Shown: positions 26,804-35,196 of the stretch, piece by piece
Numbering within the stretch: position 1 is the first letter of the stretch
How the letters are laid out: each line of letters opens with the position of its first letter
Assembly (NCBI RefSeq): GCF_900114645.1
Contig: NZ_FOTR01000014.1
Coordinates: 1 to 64,000, forward strand
Reading direction: 5' to 3'
DNA: 64,000 bases
Source of the DNA: Gracilibacillus orientalis
GTDB lineage: Bacteria > Bacillota > Bacilli > Bacillales > Amphibacillaceae
Made by a program: the position numbers and the translations under genes
The notes under the pieces: generated by a model
The model's input: the letters and a program-made list of their open reading frames with translations, nothing else
Told to the model about the DNA's origin: nothing
Database searches by the model: none

Positions 26804-28300
26804 TTATCCGCTCTTCTTCAACACTAATTCCTCATGTTTTTCAGTAGCTGTCAACCATCCAATGATGGCCATTGCAATAAATGATGCGAAAGAAGCAAAG
26901 AACATCGCAAGATATATATTTTCTATTATATTAAATTGAGTAAAGACAACATACAAACCTGCACCCGTGATTACTGCTGCAATTGCACCATAGTTTGTTG
27001 CCTTCTTCCAAAAGTATCCTAATGTTATCGGTGCTAAAATACCAGAAATAATTGCAGAAAAGCTAAATTGAATTAATATTGACAATGAATCCGGCCGATC
27101 TAAGGAAATATATAAAGACAAGAGACCAACTACAATAAGCGATCCCTTCGCCACCTTAACCGATTGAGATTCTAATCTCGCCTGACTGATATTCTTCTTA
27201 AATACCGGTGCCAGTACCCGGTAAAAGTCATTCCCGATACTAGTTGTCACTCCCAAGTACAAGCTGTCTGTACTGGAAAGAATAGCAGAAATAATACCGA
27301 CAATCATAATCGCAGCAATAATACTAGGGAACGATTCGATCACATACATTGGAATCGCTGAATCCGGACTATTTAATGTTGGGAAGATTACACGTGCCGC
27401 TAATCCACCAAGTACCATCAATGTTGAAATCACAAACAAAACAATCCCTGATGATAAGGTGAATGGAGCAAGTTCTTCCTCTGTTTCGATCGATAAAATC
27501 TTATTTAACAGGTGTGGCATTAAAACAAAGCTGAATAGTAAAAACTGAACAGCCATAATGGCTAACACACTATTATATGGACCATCTACACCAACAAAAG
27601 TTGTTAAATTAGAATCTACAGCATTAAGTTGATTGGTTAATTCACCAAATACATTGAATCCGCCACCGATTGTCCAAAAGAATGAAATAAAAATAAGGAT
27701 TGATGCTACAGCCATAAACAGTCCTTGAATACCGTCCGTAATCATTTGTGCAAAGGCACCACCAAGTCCGATATATAAAATCGTAATGGCTACCCCGATG
27801 ATAATCCCCCAGAAATATGGAATCCCGATTACCGTTTCAAAGATAGTGGCAAGACCGACATTTTGCCCGACTATATAATAGACATTGAACAAAATAAGCA
27901 GTGATACAATAACCTGTAACGTTTTAGAATTATATCGTCGACCTAACCATTCTGGTACCGTGGAAACTCGACCGAATTTTTTCCCATAACGCCAAAATGT
28001 TTTCGCAAAAATTAATAGACCTACCCATGAAACTCCAAAACATCCTAATGTATACCATAAAACCGATGTGCCATACTCATAAGCTAAGCCTGGAACACCA
28101 ATAAATAGATTCGCACTAGAGTAAGAGGCGGCGAAACTAGCACCTACCAGCCATGGGCTGACCTTCCCTCTCGCGGTAGCAAATCCATTCATCGATTTGC
28201 TATGAGCACGTCCTTTTTTTCCGATCCATGTTACAACGCCGAAATAAGCAATTAATAATATAATAACAGTCCAAAGAAGTAAACTAGATTCCGCTAACAT
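26804..28300 (-). CDS. Sodium:solute symporter (SSS family)
   Basis: The 498-residue membrane protein has about 13 helices. Its first segment LLLWTVIILLIAYFGVVTWIG, the WLVGASFAASYSSANLFIGVPG Na+-site region and the SSTDSLYLGVTTSIGNDFYR block place it in the SSS/PanF-like family. Substrates of the family are organic acids, amino acids and vitamins. As the distal gene of an operon for acetoacetyl-CoA metabolism it may import acetoacetate or another short acid; that is inference. AAAGGTGG overlaps the stop of the 27-codon ORF upstream, so translation may be coupled. Confidence 0.9.
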   Translation of the reverse strand: MLAESSLLLWTVIILLIAYFGVVTWIGKKGRAHSKSMNGFATARGKVSPWLVGASFAASYSSANLFIGVPGLAYEYGTSVLWYTLGCFGVSWVGLLIFAKTFWRYGKKFGRVSTVPEWLGRRYNSKTLQVIVSLLILFNVYYIVGQNVGLATIFETVIGIPYFWGIIIGVAITILYIGLGGAFAQMITDGIQGLFMAVASILIFISFFWTIGGGFNVFGELTNQLNAVDSNLTTFVGVDGPYNSVLAIMAVQFLLFSFVLMPHLLNKILSIETEEELAPFTLSSGIVLFVISTLMVLGGLAARVIFPTLNSPDSAIPMYVIESFPSIIAAIMIVGIISAILSSTDSLYLGVTTSIGNDFYRVLAPVFKKNISQARLESQSVKVAKGSLIVVGLLSLYISLDRPDSLSILIQFSFSAIISGILAPITLGYFWKKATNYGAIAAVITGAGLYVVFTQFNIIENIYLAMFFASFASFIAMAIIGWLTATEKHEELVLKKSG

Positions 28301-28315
28301 GCAAAAAAACCACCT

Positions 28316-28399
28316 TTAATTATTTTTATAATACTTGCTCCATATAATAAGTCCGATAATCCAAAAAACTGCAACTAAAATGAGATACATATAGATCAT
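28316..28399 (-). CDS. 27-residue membrane protein next to symporter
   Basis: ATG 28399 has AAAGGGGATT 5 nt upstream and overlaps nothing else. The product (MIYMYLILVAVFWIIGL then IIWSKYYKNN) is one hydrophobic helix with a basic tail. Its stop codon lies at the symporter ribosome site, and it sits between the DUF35 gene and the symporter with only 3 bp before it. Very small proteins encoded directly before SSS transporters are known as symporter small accessory proteins. Assignment to that group is by size, topology and position only. Confidence 0.7.
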   Translation of the reverse strand: MIYMYLILVAVFWIIGLIIWSKYYKNN

Positions 28400-28402
28400 G
28401 AT

Positions 28403-28810
28403 TTAATCCCCTTTCTTTTGGAAAAATGGTAATAGTCTTTCATTTAGTGACTGAAAGGATATTTCTACTGGTAACTGATAGTGCAATTCCTGTTCGTTAA
28501 TTAGCAAATGAGTGAGTAAGGACGGTCCTTCGGCTAATTCAACAATTCCTACTGCGTATGGCGTACGTTCCTGCCAGGCAGGATGTCCTGTTCGATGAAC
28601 CATACTCCATGATTTTAACTTTCCTTGCCCTGAAGCTTCCTTCCATGTCAGATGAGATCCAAAGCAGTGGGGACAATGAGCTCGCGGATAGAAAACCCAC
28701 TGAGCACAATCATCACATTGCTGTAGATAGAATTGTTTCTCGGCAACTTTATCCCAAAAAGGTTTACTTACTGCTGTAATCGTCGGTTCCGGAAATGATA
28801 TATTCGTCAT
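28403..28810 (-). CDS. DUF35 Zn-ribbon/OB-fold acyl-CoA-associated protein
   Basis: The 135-residue protein has a four-Cys zinc ribbon (CDDCAQWVFYPRAHCPHC, about residues 32-49) followed by an OB fold with the LKSWSMVHR and PYAVGIVELAEG strands. DUF35 proteins partner with thiolase-like proteins and channel or present acyl-CoA intermediates (as in mevalonate-pathway and steroid side-chain complexes). Its ATG overlaps the stop of the SCP-x-like thiolase by 4 bases, so the pair almost certainly forms a complex. Confidence 0.9.
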   Translation of the reverse strand: MTNISFPEPTITAVSKPFWDKVAEKQFYLQQCDDCAQWVFYPRAHCPHCFGSHLTWKEASGQGKLKSWSMVHRTGHPAWQERTPYAVGIVELAEGPSLLTHLLINEQELHYQLPVEISFQSLNERLLPFFQKKGD

Positions 28811-29967
28811 TGTTCTCCTCCTAATACTAAAGCAGTTGTTTCACTTAAAGTCGCTCCATTTCCAGTAACGAGAGCGTGTCTAGCACCGGGAATTTGTCGC
28901 CTTTTTCCTTCACCGCGTAATTGCACGACTGCTTCGATTACGTGCGACATCCCTCCCGCTAAATCTGCTTGTCCAAATCCTAATTGACCGCCATGTGTAT
29001 TGAGTGGATAATCCCCATCAGGTCCAAAAGTATGGCTTCTGACAAAATCACCAAATTTTCCTGGCTTACATATCCCCATACTCTCAAGCTGTACCGCTAC
29101 AACATTTGTATAACAATCATACAAGGACAGTAAATCTAAATCCTTCCCATCTATTTCCGCCTGTTGTAAGGCTTGTGGAATCGAATATGCAAAAGGTAAC
29201 TGATCAGTAGCCGGGGCTTGGCTGACCGCTCGATGTGTTATTTTTTCCCCTGCTCCTTTAAGATAGACCGGTTTATGTTTAGCTTGCTTCGCTTTTTCTT
29301 CTGAAGTCACGATCACCGCTGCACCACCTGCACACGGCATGACAATTTCTAAAAGTCGCAGTGGATCAGAGATCATTGGTGACTGCAAAATATCTTCCAA
29401 CTCAACTGGTTTATCATAAAAGATGGCTTTCGGGTTTTTTAGGGCATTTTTCCTTGCCCAATAGGCAATGCTGGCAAAGTCCTCTTGTTTGGAACCATAC
29501 ACTTCCATGTGTTCTCTTTTTAACAATGCATAGGAGGTATTTGCACCTGAAGCACCAAATGGAACATCGAATTCACGAATTGGGTTACGATTTGGTGAAC
29601 GTGGTGCCTGTCCTTTTTCATTTTTATTTGCTAATACACAGACAACCGTTTCACACATTCCTGCTTCAATCGCGGCTGCTGCACGCCATACCATTCCTGC
29701 ACCAGTTGCACCACCAAGATCAACGGTATTTGACATGATCGGTGAGAGCCCTAAATATTCTGACACTGTTGCAGGCACATGTTGTGGTGTTTCACCGACT
29801 TGTGGTCCAACTAGCAATCCATCTATTTCATCCTTAGTTATCCCGGCATCTGTTAATGCCAGTTGTACGGATTCTGCTATCAATCCTAAAGTCGTTTTCC
29901 CCTCTGAGTAACGGACTGGCTTTAGTTCACCGATACCAATAATGGCTCCTTTCGGTCGTTTCGCCAT
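28807..29967 (-). CDS. SCP-x-like thiolase-fold protein
   Basis: The 386-residue protein is a thiolase superfamily member of the lipid-transfer/SCP-x type: RPKGAIIGIGELKPVRYS N-terminus, DLGGATGAGMVWRAAAAIE in place of the canonical nucleophile-Cys motif (no Cys there), DCYTNVVAVQLE, and NTHGGQLGFGQADLAGG. Lacking the nucleophile loop, it probably does not run a normal Claisen thiolysis alone and works with the DUF35 partner. Start at ATG 29967, where TAATG overlaps the ligase stop and AAAGGAG lies 8 nt before; the frame from 29976 is less likely. Confidence 0.88.
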   Translation of the reverse strand: MAKRPKGAIIGIGELKPVRYSEGKTTLGLIAESVQLALTDAGITKDEIDGLLVGPQVGETPQHVPATVSEYLGLSPIMSNTVDLGGATGAGMVWRAAAAIEAGMCETVVCVLANKNEKGQAPRSPNRNPIREFDVPFGASGANTSYALLKREHMEVYGSKQEDFASIAYWARKNALKNPKAIFYDKPVELEDILQSPMISDPLRLLEIVMPCAGGAAVIVTSEEKAKQAKHKPVYLKGAGEKITHRAVSQAPATDQLPFAYSIPQALQQAEIDGKDLDLLSLYDCYTNVVAVQLESMGICKPGKFGDFVRSHTFGPDGDYPLNTHGGQLGFGQADLAGGMSHVIEAVVQLRGEGKRRQIPGARHALVTGNGATLSETTALVLGGEQ

Positions 29968-31898
29968 TAGTAGCACTCCTTTTCTTTAATATCTGTCAAT
30001 TCTTTCAGGCATTCAGGGTTACTAATAGAAGCTTTGTTTTTGACTTCTTTTCCAGCAGCTTCTGTTTTAGCTGCACCTTCTACTTTCTTACCATTGATTG
30101 TATATGGAATATCATTAACTTGATAAATACGTCTTGGTACATGTCTTGGTGATGCCTTTCCACGTATTTGCTGGCGAATATATTTAGCCAGGTCTTTCGT
30201 TAAATAATCTGTTACTACACATAAAACAATTTCTTCATCATTATCACAAGGTAAGCCAAATACAATCGAATCCTTAACTTCTTCAATCTGCTCTACGACA
30301 CTATAAATTTCTGCTGTACCGATTCTCACACCGCCCGGATTAAGCACAGTATCTGCACGACCATAGATAATAAAAGACTGATCAATCGTTTGTTCCGCAA
30401 AATCACCATGTGTCCATATGCCAGGTCGTTGGGCAAAGTAATTGTTACGATAACGTTCGTCCCCATTCGCTCCATAGAATGTTAGCGGCATGCTTGGAAA
30501 GGGTTGCGTACATACAAGATCTCCTTTTTGACCATAGACAGGTGCATTACGTTCGTCGAAAACTTCCATAGCCATTCCTAATGCTTTACAACTGATCTCA
30601 CCACGAATAACAGGATGAACTGGTGAACCCATCACAAAACATCCGATAATCTCGGTACCACCTGAAATAGAAGCTAAATAAAGATCTTCTTTAATGGTTT
30701 CATATACCCAGTCATATTGCTCCGCCACAAGCGGTGCACCACAGGAAAGAATACTTTTCAAGGAAGCTAATACATAGTGATCTTTCAATACAACATCTGC
30801 TTTCATTAACGAATCTAAGTATTTTGGACTCGTGCCAAAATGTGTAAGATCGATTTCTTCTGCAATGTCCCACAAATGTGTCGGCTTATCAGGTAACACC
30901 GGAGAACCGTCATATAATAAAATTGAAGCATTACTAGCCAAACCAGTAACTATCCATGGATACATCATCCATGCCGTATTGGTATACCAAAACAACACAT
31001 CTTCTTCATGGACATCACAGTGCAATTGATGCTCTTTAACATGTTGTAAAAGCGTTCCTCCGACAGAATGAACAATTGCTTTTGGTAATCCTGTTGTACC
31101 TGATGTATATAAAATATATAAGGGATCATGAAAATCGATTCGTTCAAATGCAGGTGTCTCCGCATCATTTTCAAGTAAAGATTGCCATGTGATCGCCTCT
31201 GGCAATTCTCCCGCAATGGTTATAACTTGATTAATACTATCAATCTGCCCAACTGTTTCTTGTACTTTTTCCGAAATATCAAAAGGCTTCTGTTTATAGT
31301 AATATTTGAGATTCGCAATCAGTATTTTCGGCTGCACTTGACCAATCCGGTCAATGATTCCTTTAGCACCAAAGTCTGGTGAACAAGAAGTCCACACCGC
31401 ACCAAGTGATGTTGCAGCAAGTAAAGCGACTAAGCCTTCCATATTATTAGTAGTAATACCTGCTACACGATCCCCTTTTTGCACTCCAAGTTGCTTTAAA
31501 CCGTGTTGTGCTTTTGCTACTTGTTTGCGCAATTCTTGAAAGGTAATCTGCCCTGTTACACCTGCTTCATCCGCTTGATGGGCAGCAACTTGCTCCTTAT
31601 TACCTTTTAATAGATTTTCAGCAAAATTTAATCGAGCATCAGGGAAAAAGACCGCATCTGCCATCGAATCTGCGGGAACATAGATTGTTTCTCCTTTATC
31701 CCCGATAATACCGGCATAGTCCCATACGCCGGACCAAAAGTCCCCAATATTAGTGATCGACCAACGATGTAATCTTTCATAGGGAAAGAGTGGTTGATTG
31801 ACAGACTTTGCAAAAGCTTTAAGATGTGATTGCTCGATATCTTTATCCCCAGGTTGCCATAATATATGATTCTCTTTCTCTATTGTTTGAGTATTCAT
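29967..31898 (-). CDS. Acetoacetate-CoA ligase
   Basis: The 643-residue ANL-superfamily enzyme activates acetoacetate to acetoacetyl-CoA with ATP and CoA. It has the AMP-binding P-loop (YILYTSGTTGLPKAIVHS), the TWTHGDFA-like A8 region (IWTHGDFAEQT), the hinge GRADTVLNPGGVRIGTAEIY and the C-terminal catalytic Lys in NDIPYTINGKKVE. The N-terminus (ILWQPGDKDIEQSHLKAF) and the SIGAVWTSCSPDFG-like block are specific to acetoacetyl-CoA synthetases as opposed to acetyl-CoA synthetases. The ATG overlaps the thiolase stop by 4 bases. Confidence 0.92.
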   Translation of the reverse strand: MNTQTIEKENHILWQPGDKDIEQSHLKAFAKSVNQPLFPYERLHRWSITNIGDFWSGVWDYAGIIGDKGETIYVPADSMADAVFFPDARLNFAENLLKGNKEQVAAHQADEAGVTGQITFQELRKQVAKAQHGLKQLGVQKGDRVAGITTNNMEGLVALLAATSLGAVWTSCSPDFGAKGIIDRIGQVQPKILIANLKYYYKQKPFDISEKVQETVGQIDSINQVITIAGELPEAITWQSLLENDAETPAFERIDFHDPLYILYTSGTTGLPKAIVHSVGGTLLQHVKEHQLHCDVHEEDVLFWYTNTAWMMYPWIVTGLASNASILLYDGSPVLPDKPTHLWDIAEEIDLTHFGTSPKYLDSLMKADVVLKDHYVLASLKSILSCGAPLVAEQYDWVYETIKEDLYLASISGGTEIIGCFVMGSPVHPVIRGEISCKALGMAMEVFDERNAPVYGQKGDLVCTQPFPSMPLTFYGANGDERYRNNYFAQRPGIWTHGDFAEQTIDQSFIIYGRADTVLNPGGVRIGTAEIYSVVEQIEEVKDSIVFGLPCDNDEEIVLCVVTDYLTKDLAKYIRQQIRGKASPRHVPRRIYQVNDIPYTINGKKVEGAAKTEAAGKEVKNKASISNPECLKELTDIKEKECY

Positions 31899-33061
31899 CC
31901 TTTTCCTCCTTCCTCTGGTACCTCAATCAAAATGGCAATCCCTTGACCTCCACCACCACATAGGGAAGCAATGCCTTTACCACCACCACGTCGCTTCAAC
32001 GCATGTGCCAATGTTAATACTAGACGGAAACCAGTACCTCCGAGTGGATGACCTATTGCAATAGCTCCTCCATTAACGTTTACTTTGCCATAATCAATAT
32101 TCAGTGCCTGACAGCTTGAGATAACGACACTCGCAAATGCTTCATTTATTTCAAATAAATCAATATCATCTACTGTTAGTTGCTGTTTATCTAATATTTT
32201 TTGCATTGCATCTGCTGGTTTTGTTTGCAAACTAGCATCCGGTCCCGCAGTTTCTGCCCAGTCAATCACATGAGCAAGTGGTTCTGTTTCTAGTTGTTGT
32301 GCTTGCTCTAATGTTGTAACCACACCAATACTTGCCCCATCTGTCATTTGTGAAGCATTTCCAGGTGTAATGGTTCCATCTTTCGTAAATGCTGGCCTAA
32401 GTTTCGCTAACTTTTCAACCGTTGTCTGAGGTCGTACCCCTTCATCCTCTGCTAGCACTCCATCGATCGGAAGGATTTCCTCTTGCAACAAGCCTTGTTC
32501 AGAAGCTACGGCAGCTCTTTGCTGAGAGAGAGCTGCAAATTGATCCTGTTCCTCGCGACCAATGTTGTATGCACGATTGTATTGTTCTGTTAGGGCACCC
32601 ATGGACTGATCACTTAAGGAACACCATAATCCATCGTGAAGTAACGTATCGATTATCGTTTGGTGTCCAATACTTTTGATCGATCGAGTCGGAATCACAT
32701 GAGGTGCATTAGACATCGAATCAAAACCGCCTACAACATAAAAAGACCCTTCTTCTAATTTAATTCTGCGTACGGCATCAATGACCGAGGCAACTCCCCC
32801 GAGACATACGTTATTCAGTGTGATTGCTGGCGTCCTGGTATCCAACCCCGCCTTGTATGCAACTTGCCTAGCAGGGTTTTGTCCTTGACCAGCCTGAATA
32901 ACTTGCGCTAATAATACTCCATCTATAATAGGTAACGTTGCATATTTTTCGACTAAATGTTTCAGTGGCTTGCTCGCTAAAGATACAGCATCAAATTTCG
33001 AAAGCCCACCATTCCATTTCCCAAAAGGTGTCCGGATCCCGTCTAAAATGACAATCGACAT
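31895..33061 (-). CDS. Acetyl-CoA acetyltransferase (thiolase)
   Basis: The 388-residue type II thiolase interconverts two acetyl-CoA and acetoacetyl-CoA. The nucleophile Cys86 lies in LNNVCLGGV. EINEAFASVV, the catalytic His motif NGGAIAIGHPLGGTG and the C-terminal proton-relay Cys (SLCGGGGQG) are all present. It is the first gene of the operon. AAAGGAG precedes the ATG, and two SAM-I riboswitches occupy the leader. With the ligase it would convert acetoacetate to acetyl-CoA. Confidence 0.95.
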   Translation of the reverse strand: MSIVILDGIRTPFGKWNGGLSKFDAVSLASKPLKHLVEKYATLPIIDGVLLAQVIQAGQGQNPARQVAYKAGLDTRTPAITLNNVCLGGVASVIDAVRRIKLEEGSFYVVGGFDSMSNAPHVIPTRSIKSIGHQTIIDTLLHDGLWCSLSDQSMGALTEQYNRAYNIGREEQDQFAALSQQRAAVASEQGLLQEEILPIDGVLAEDEGVRPQTTVEKLAKLRPAFTKDGTITPGNASQMTDGASIGVVTTLEQAQQLETEPLAHVIDWAETAGPDASLQTKPADAMQKILDKQQLTVDDIDLFEINEAFASVVISSCQALNIDYGKVNVNGGAIAIGHPLGGTGFRLVLTLAHALKRRGGGKGIASLCGGGGQGIAILIEVPEEGGKG

Positions 33062-33151
33062 AAGTTATAACTCCTTTTTTTCTTATACTTCACACGTAAA
33101 GATTTTCACCACGTTTCCATGCAAACATTTTATATTTTCCTAACATGTAAA

Positions 33152-33298
33152 TAAAAAAGCCCTCTTCGATAAAAAGAGGACTCTTTCACTCTTCTTATCT
33201 TTCAGGATTACTCCTGTTGGAATTAGCACCTTTTAAGCCATTGCTTAATGGTTGCCGGGTTTCATTGGGCCGGTCCCTCCACCTCTCTTGATAAGTTC
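33152..33298 (-). promoter_or_regulatory. SAM-I (S-box) riboswitch, gene-proximal copy with terminator
   Basis: On the minus strand all conserved S-box blocks appear in order: CUUAUC (33295-33290), AGAGAGGUGGAGGGA, the GGCCC...GAAACCCGGCAACC junction, GGUGCUAAUUCC, GGAGUAAUCCUGAAAGAUAAG, with P1 closing at 33199-33194. It is followed by a terminator GUCCUCUU/AAGAGGGC with six U (33181-33152). High SAM should favour the terminator. The thiolase start codon lies 91 bp beyond it. Confidence 0.96.
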
Positions 33299-33336
33299 GA
33301 TATATTATATTAAATATTCTGAATATTTTTCGTAAA

Positions 33337-33500
33337 TAAAAAATCCCTCTACATAGAGATAGAGAGATACATTAGAAAGCTATGAATCTCTTATCTCTTC
33401 TAAGTGAGACCACTTAGATGGAATTGGCACCTATATTAAGTAAAACTTAATGGTTGCCGAGGTTTCTACGGGCCATTCCCTCAACCTCTCTTGATAAGAC
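33337..33500 (-). promoter_or_regulatory. SAM-I (S-box) riboswitch, promoter-proximal copy with terminator
   Basis: This is a second complete aptamer in the same transcript: P1 UCUUAUC (33499-33493) with GAUAAGA (33395-33389), AGAGAGGUUGAGGGA, GGCCCGUAGAAACCUCGGCAACC-like junction, GGUGCCAAUUCC, and a P4 hairpin CUAAGUG/CACUUAG. Its terminator is AUCUCUCUA/UAGAGGGAU followed by six U (33368-33337). Its sequence differs enough from the gene-proximal copy that it is not a very recent duplicate. Confidence 0.95.
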
Positions 33501-33544
33501 AAGAATAATATGGTCCATTTTTTCAAATCCAAGTAATACACTAC

Positions 33545-33574
33545 ACTTTAGCATGCTTTCGTTGAAATTGTCAA
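33545..33574 (-). promoter_or_regulatory. Promoter of the riboswitch-controlled operon
   Basis: Perfect -35 TTGACA (33574-33569), an 18-nt spacer and TAAAGT (33550-33545) on the minus strand. Transcription would start about 40 bp before the first aptamer. Confidence 0.6.
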
Positions 33575-33599
33575 TATATTTCGACAATTATCATGTATG

Positions 33600-34142
33600 T
33601 TATTTCACCCATTCATCAACTAAAATTCCATAAATAACATGGTCAACATAACGAACATATATCCATTCACCGCTTCTAATATGACCTTCCTCCACGAATC
33701 CTAATCTTTCAGGTATACTTCTGCTTTTTTGATTGTCGACCGCAGCTCTAATTTCCACTTTATTTAACTGTAATTCTGTAAAAGCATAGTCAGTTAATGC
33801 TTTAGCTACTCTTGTCATTATTCCTTTTCCTTGGTAATCAGCTCCAAGCCAATAACCAATATATGCGATCTTATTGGACCAGTCAATGCTGTTATAACCA
33901 GCAACTCCAACTGTTTCATCTTTATATAAAATAACTGCATTTAGACTGTTATTGTCAGCAAAACCTTTTAAACATGATTGAATAAATGCTTTAGTATCTT
34001 CTACTTTAACGGTATTATCCACCCAAGGAAGCCATTCCTTTAAGTAGTCTCTTGAATTTTCGGTTAATTCAAACACTCTTTCTGCATCTCTTAAGTCAAT
34101 CAGTTTCAAAGACAAATGCTCATCAATTTTATGTACAAACAT
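33600..34142 (-). CDS. GNAT acetyltransferase, RimJ/RimL type
   Basis: The 180-residue protein has the GNAT fold: an N-terminal LSLKLIDLRDAERVFELTEN, acetyl-CoA pyrophosphate loop YQGKGIMTRVAKAL, and the LNKVEIRAAVDNQKSRSIPERLGF block typical of RimJ/RimL ribosomal-protein N-acetyltransferases and relatives. The usual NxxS in the last block reads NQKSRS, a normal variant. The start at 34142 has GGGAGA upstream; an ATG at 34190 would add 16 atypical residues. Substrate unknown. Confidence 0.9.
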   Translation of the reverse strand: MFVHKIDEHLSLKLIDLRDAERVFELTENSRDYLKEWLPWVDNTVKVEDTKAFIQSCLKGFADNNSLNAVILYKDETVGVAGYNSIDWSNKIAYIGYWLGADYQGKGIMTRVAKALTDYAFTELQLNKVEIRAAVDNQKSRSIPERLGFVEEGHIRSGEWIYVRYVDHVIYGILVDEWVK

Positions 34143-34231
34143 CTCAGTCTCCCGTCCTCTCCCATCAGTAAATTGAAGATATTTTACCAAAAAGCGGAAC
34201 TAAATTCTAATACTCTTTATAAAAAATTAAT

Positions 34232-34463
34232 TAATTACTCTTTCTCATTTGAACAGACCCTTGCTCTACTTCCTGTGCTTGTTGTTGCCTCTTCCTTGGA
34301 ATTCTCGTTCTCTTCCTTGGAAAAGTACACCCCTTCCTTGGAATTCTCTTTCCCTTCCTTGGAAATATTCATTTTTCCAAGGAAGAGCAGCACTTTTCCA
34401 AGGAACAAAAAAACACGAACATTAAATTCGTGTTTTTTCATCATTCGAGTCCTTCTGTCCTAG
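34232..34463 (-). repeat. Dispersed 21-nt-array element, copy 1
   Basis: Read on the minus strand, the element begins 7 bases past the pentapeptide-gene stop with CTAGGACAGAAG-ACTCGAATGA. A terminator-like hairpin follows (ACACGAA...TTCGTGT plus T run), then two TTCCTTGGAA units and four TTCCAAGGAA units at about 21-nt spacing, ending with a conserved tail (GAAGAGGC...CACAGGAAGTAGAGC...TCTGTTCAAATGAGAAAGAGTA). The two unit types are reverse complements, so the array can fold on itself. Two homologous copies lie at 41245-41485 and 44084-44275. Confidence 0.9.
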
Positions 34464-34470
34464 CCTCTCA

Positions 34471-35196
34471 TTATATGACCGTAACATTCGTCAAATCTGC
34501 TTTCGTTCTGTTCAATGTGGCTAAGGTTACTTTGTCCATCGTTGCCCCATCGAAATTTGCTTTATGACAATAATAAGCATATTTAAAAGATACATTTCTA
34601 AATATAGCATTTTTAAAGTTTACACCTTTTAATCCGCTTTGGTAAAAACTTGTACCATTGAATGTATGGTTCTCAAAATCAATGCCAGATAAATTAGAAT
34701 AGCTTAAATCAGTGTCATCTAAAGTAGTCTTTTTAAAGCTTGTTTTTGATAAATCTGCCTTCGATAAAGTAGCGCTTGTAAGATTTGCATCGTCAAACAT
34801 AACATTTCTTAGATCACAAGTATCAAAATTAGTATTTGATAAGTCTGTTCCAGTAAAATCTGAACCCCTTATATCACTGCTCCTAAACTCGGTTCCCTGT
34901 AAATTCACTTCTTTAAAATCAGAATCCTTAAGATCCATTTTCGTAAAATCCATTTTTTTCTGTCCTATCTGATTCTCATCCGTTCCTTTTGAAAATTCTT
35001 CCACCATTTCACTTACATCACCTATCGAGTTAACAGTCATTTTAAAAGCGGTATCTTCGTCATAACCCTGTTCTATGAAGGCATTTAATTTGTCCTGTAA
35101 ATTGTTGTTTAACTCTTCCTTCAACTCCCCAACAGAATGAGTATTTTCATAAGGTAACAATATACCGTCAACATATCTTATTATTTTGTTCGTCAT
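34471..35196 (-). CDS. Pentapeptide-repeat protein with regulatory-type N-terminus
   Basis: The 241-residue protein has an N-terminal helical part of about 80 residues (VGELKEELNNNLQDKLNAFIEQGYDEDTAFKM, like the prefix domain found on PadR-linked membrane proteins). About 30 pentapeptide repeats of the A(D/N)LXX type follow, forming a right-handed quadrilateral beta-helix. The gene overlaps padR by 4 bases (ATGA). Some pentapeptide proteins mimic DNA and protect gyrase from quinolones; that is not implied here. Function is unknown but it is probably regulated by its PadR partner. Confidence 0.88.
   Translation of the reverse strand: MTNKIIRYVDGILLPYENTHSVGELKEELNNNLQDKLNAFIEQGYDEDTAFKMTVNSIGDVSEMVEEFSKGTDENQIGQKKMDFTKMDLKDSDFKEVNLQGTEFRSSDIRGSDFTGTDLSNTNFDTCDLRNVMFDDANLTSATLSKADLSKTSFKKTTLDDTDLSYSNLSGIDFENHTFNGTSFYQSGLKGVNFKNAIFRNVSFKYAYYCHKANFDGATMDKVTLATLNRTKADLTNVTVI

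Noticed and set aside
28807-29967. Second ordinary acetyl-CoA acetyltransferase
   Set aside because: The nucleophile-Cys loop is replaced and the protein pairs with a DUF35 gene, so it belongs to the SCP-x-like group.
34235-34444. 69-codon minus-strand ORF with FLGK/SKE heptad pattern (and its 74-codon counterpart at 41294-41518)
   Set aside because: The apparent peptide repeats result from the 21-nt period of the array element. The frames begin in the hairpin, have no ribosome site and are not kept in copy 3, so they are not treated as genes.
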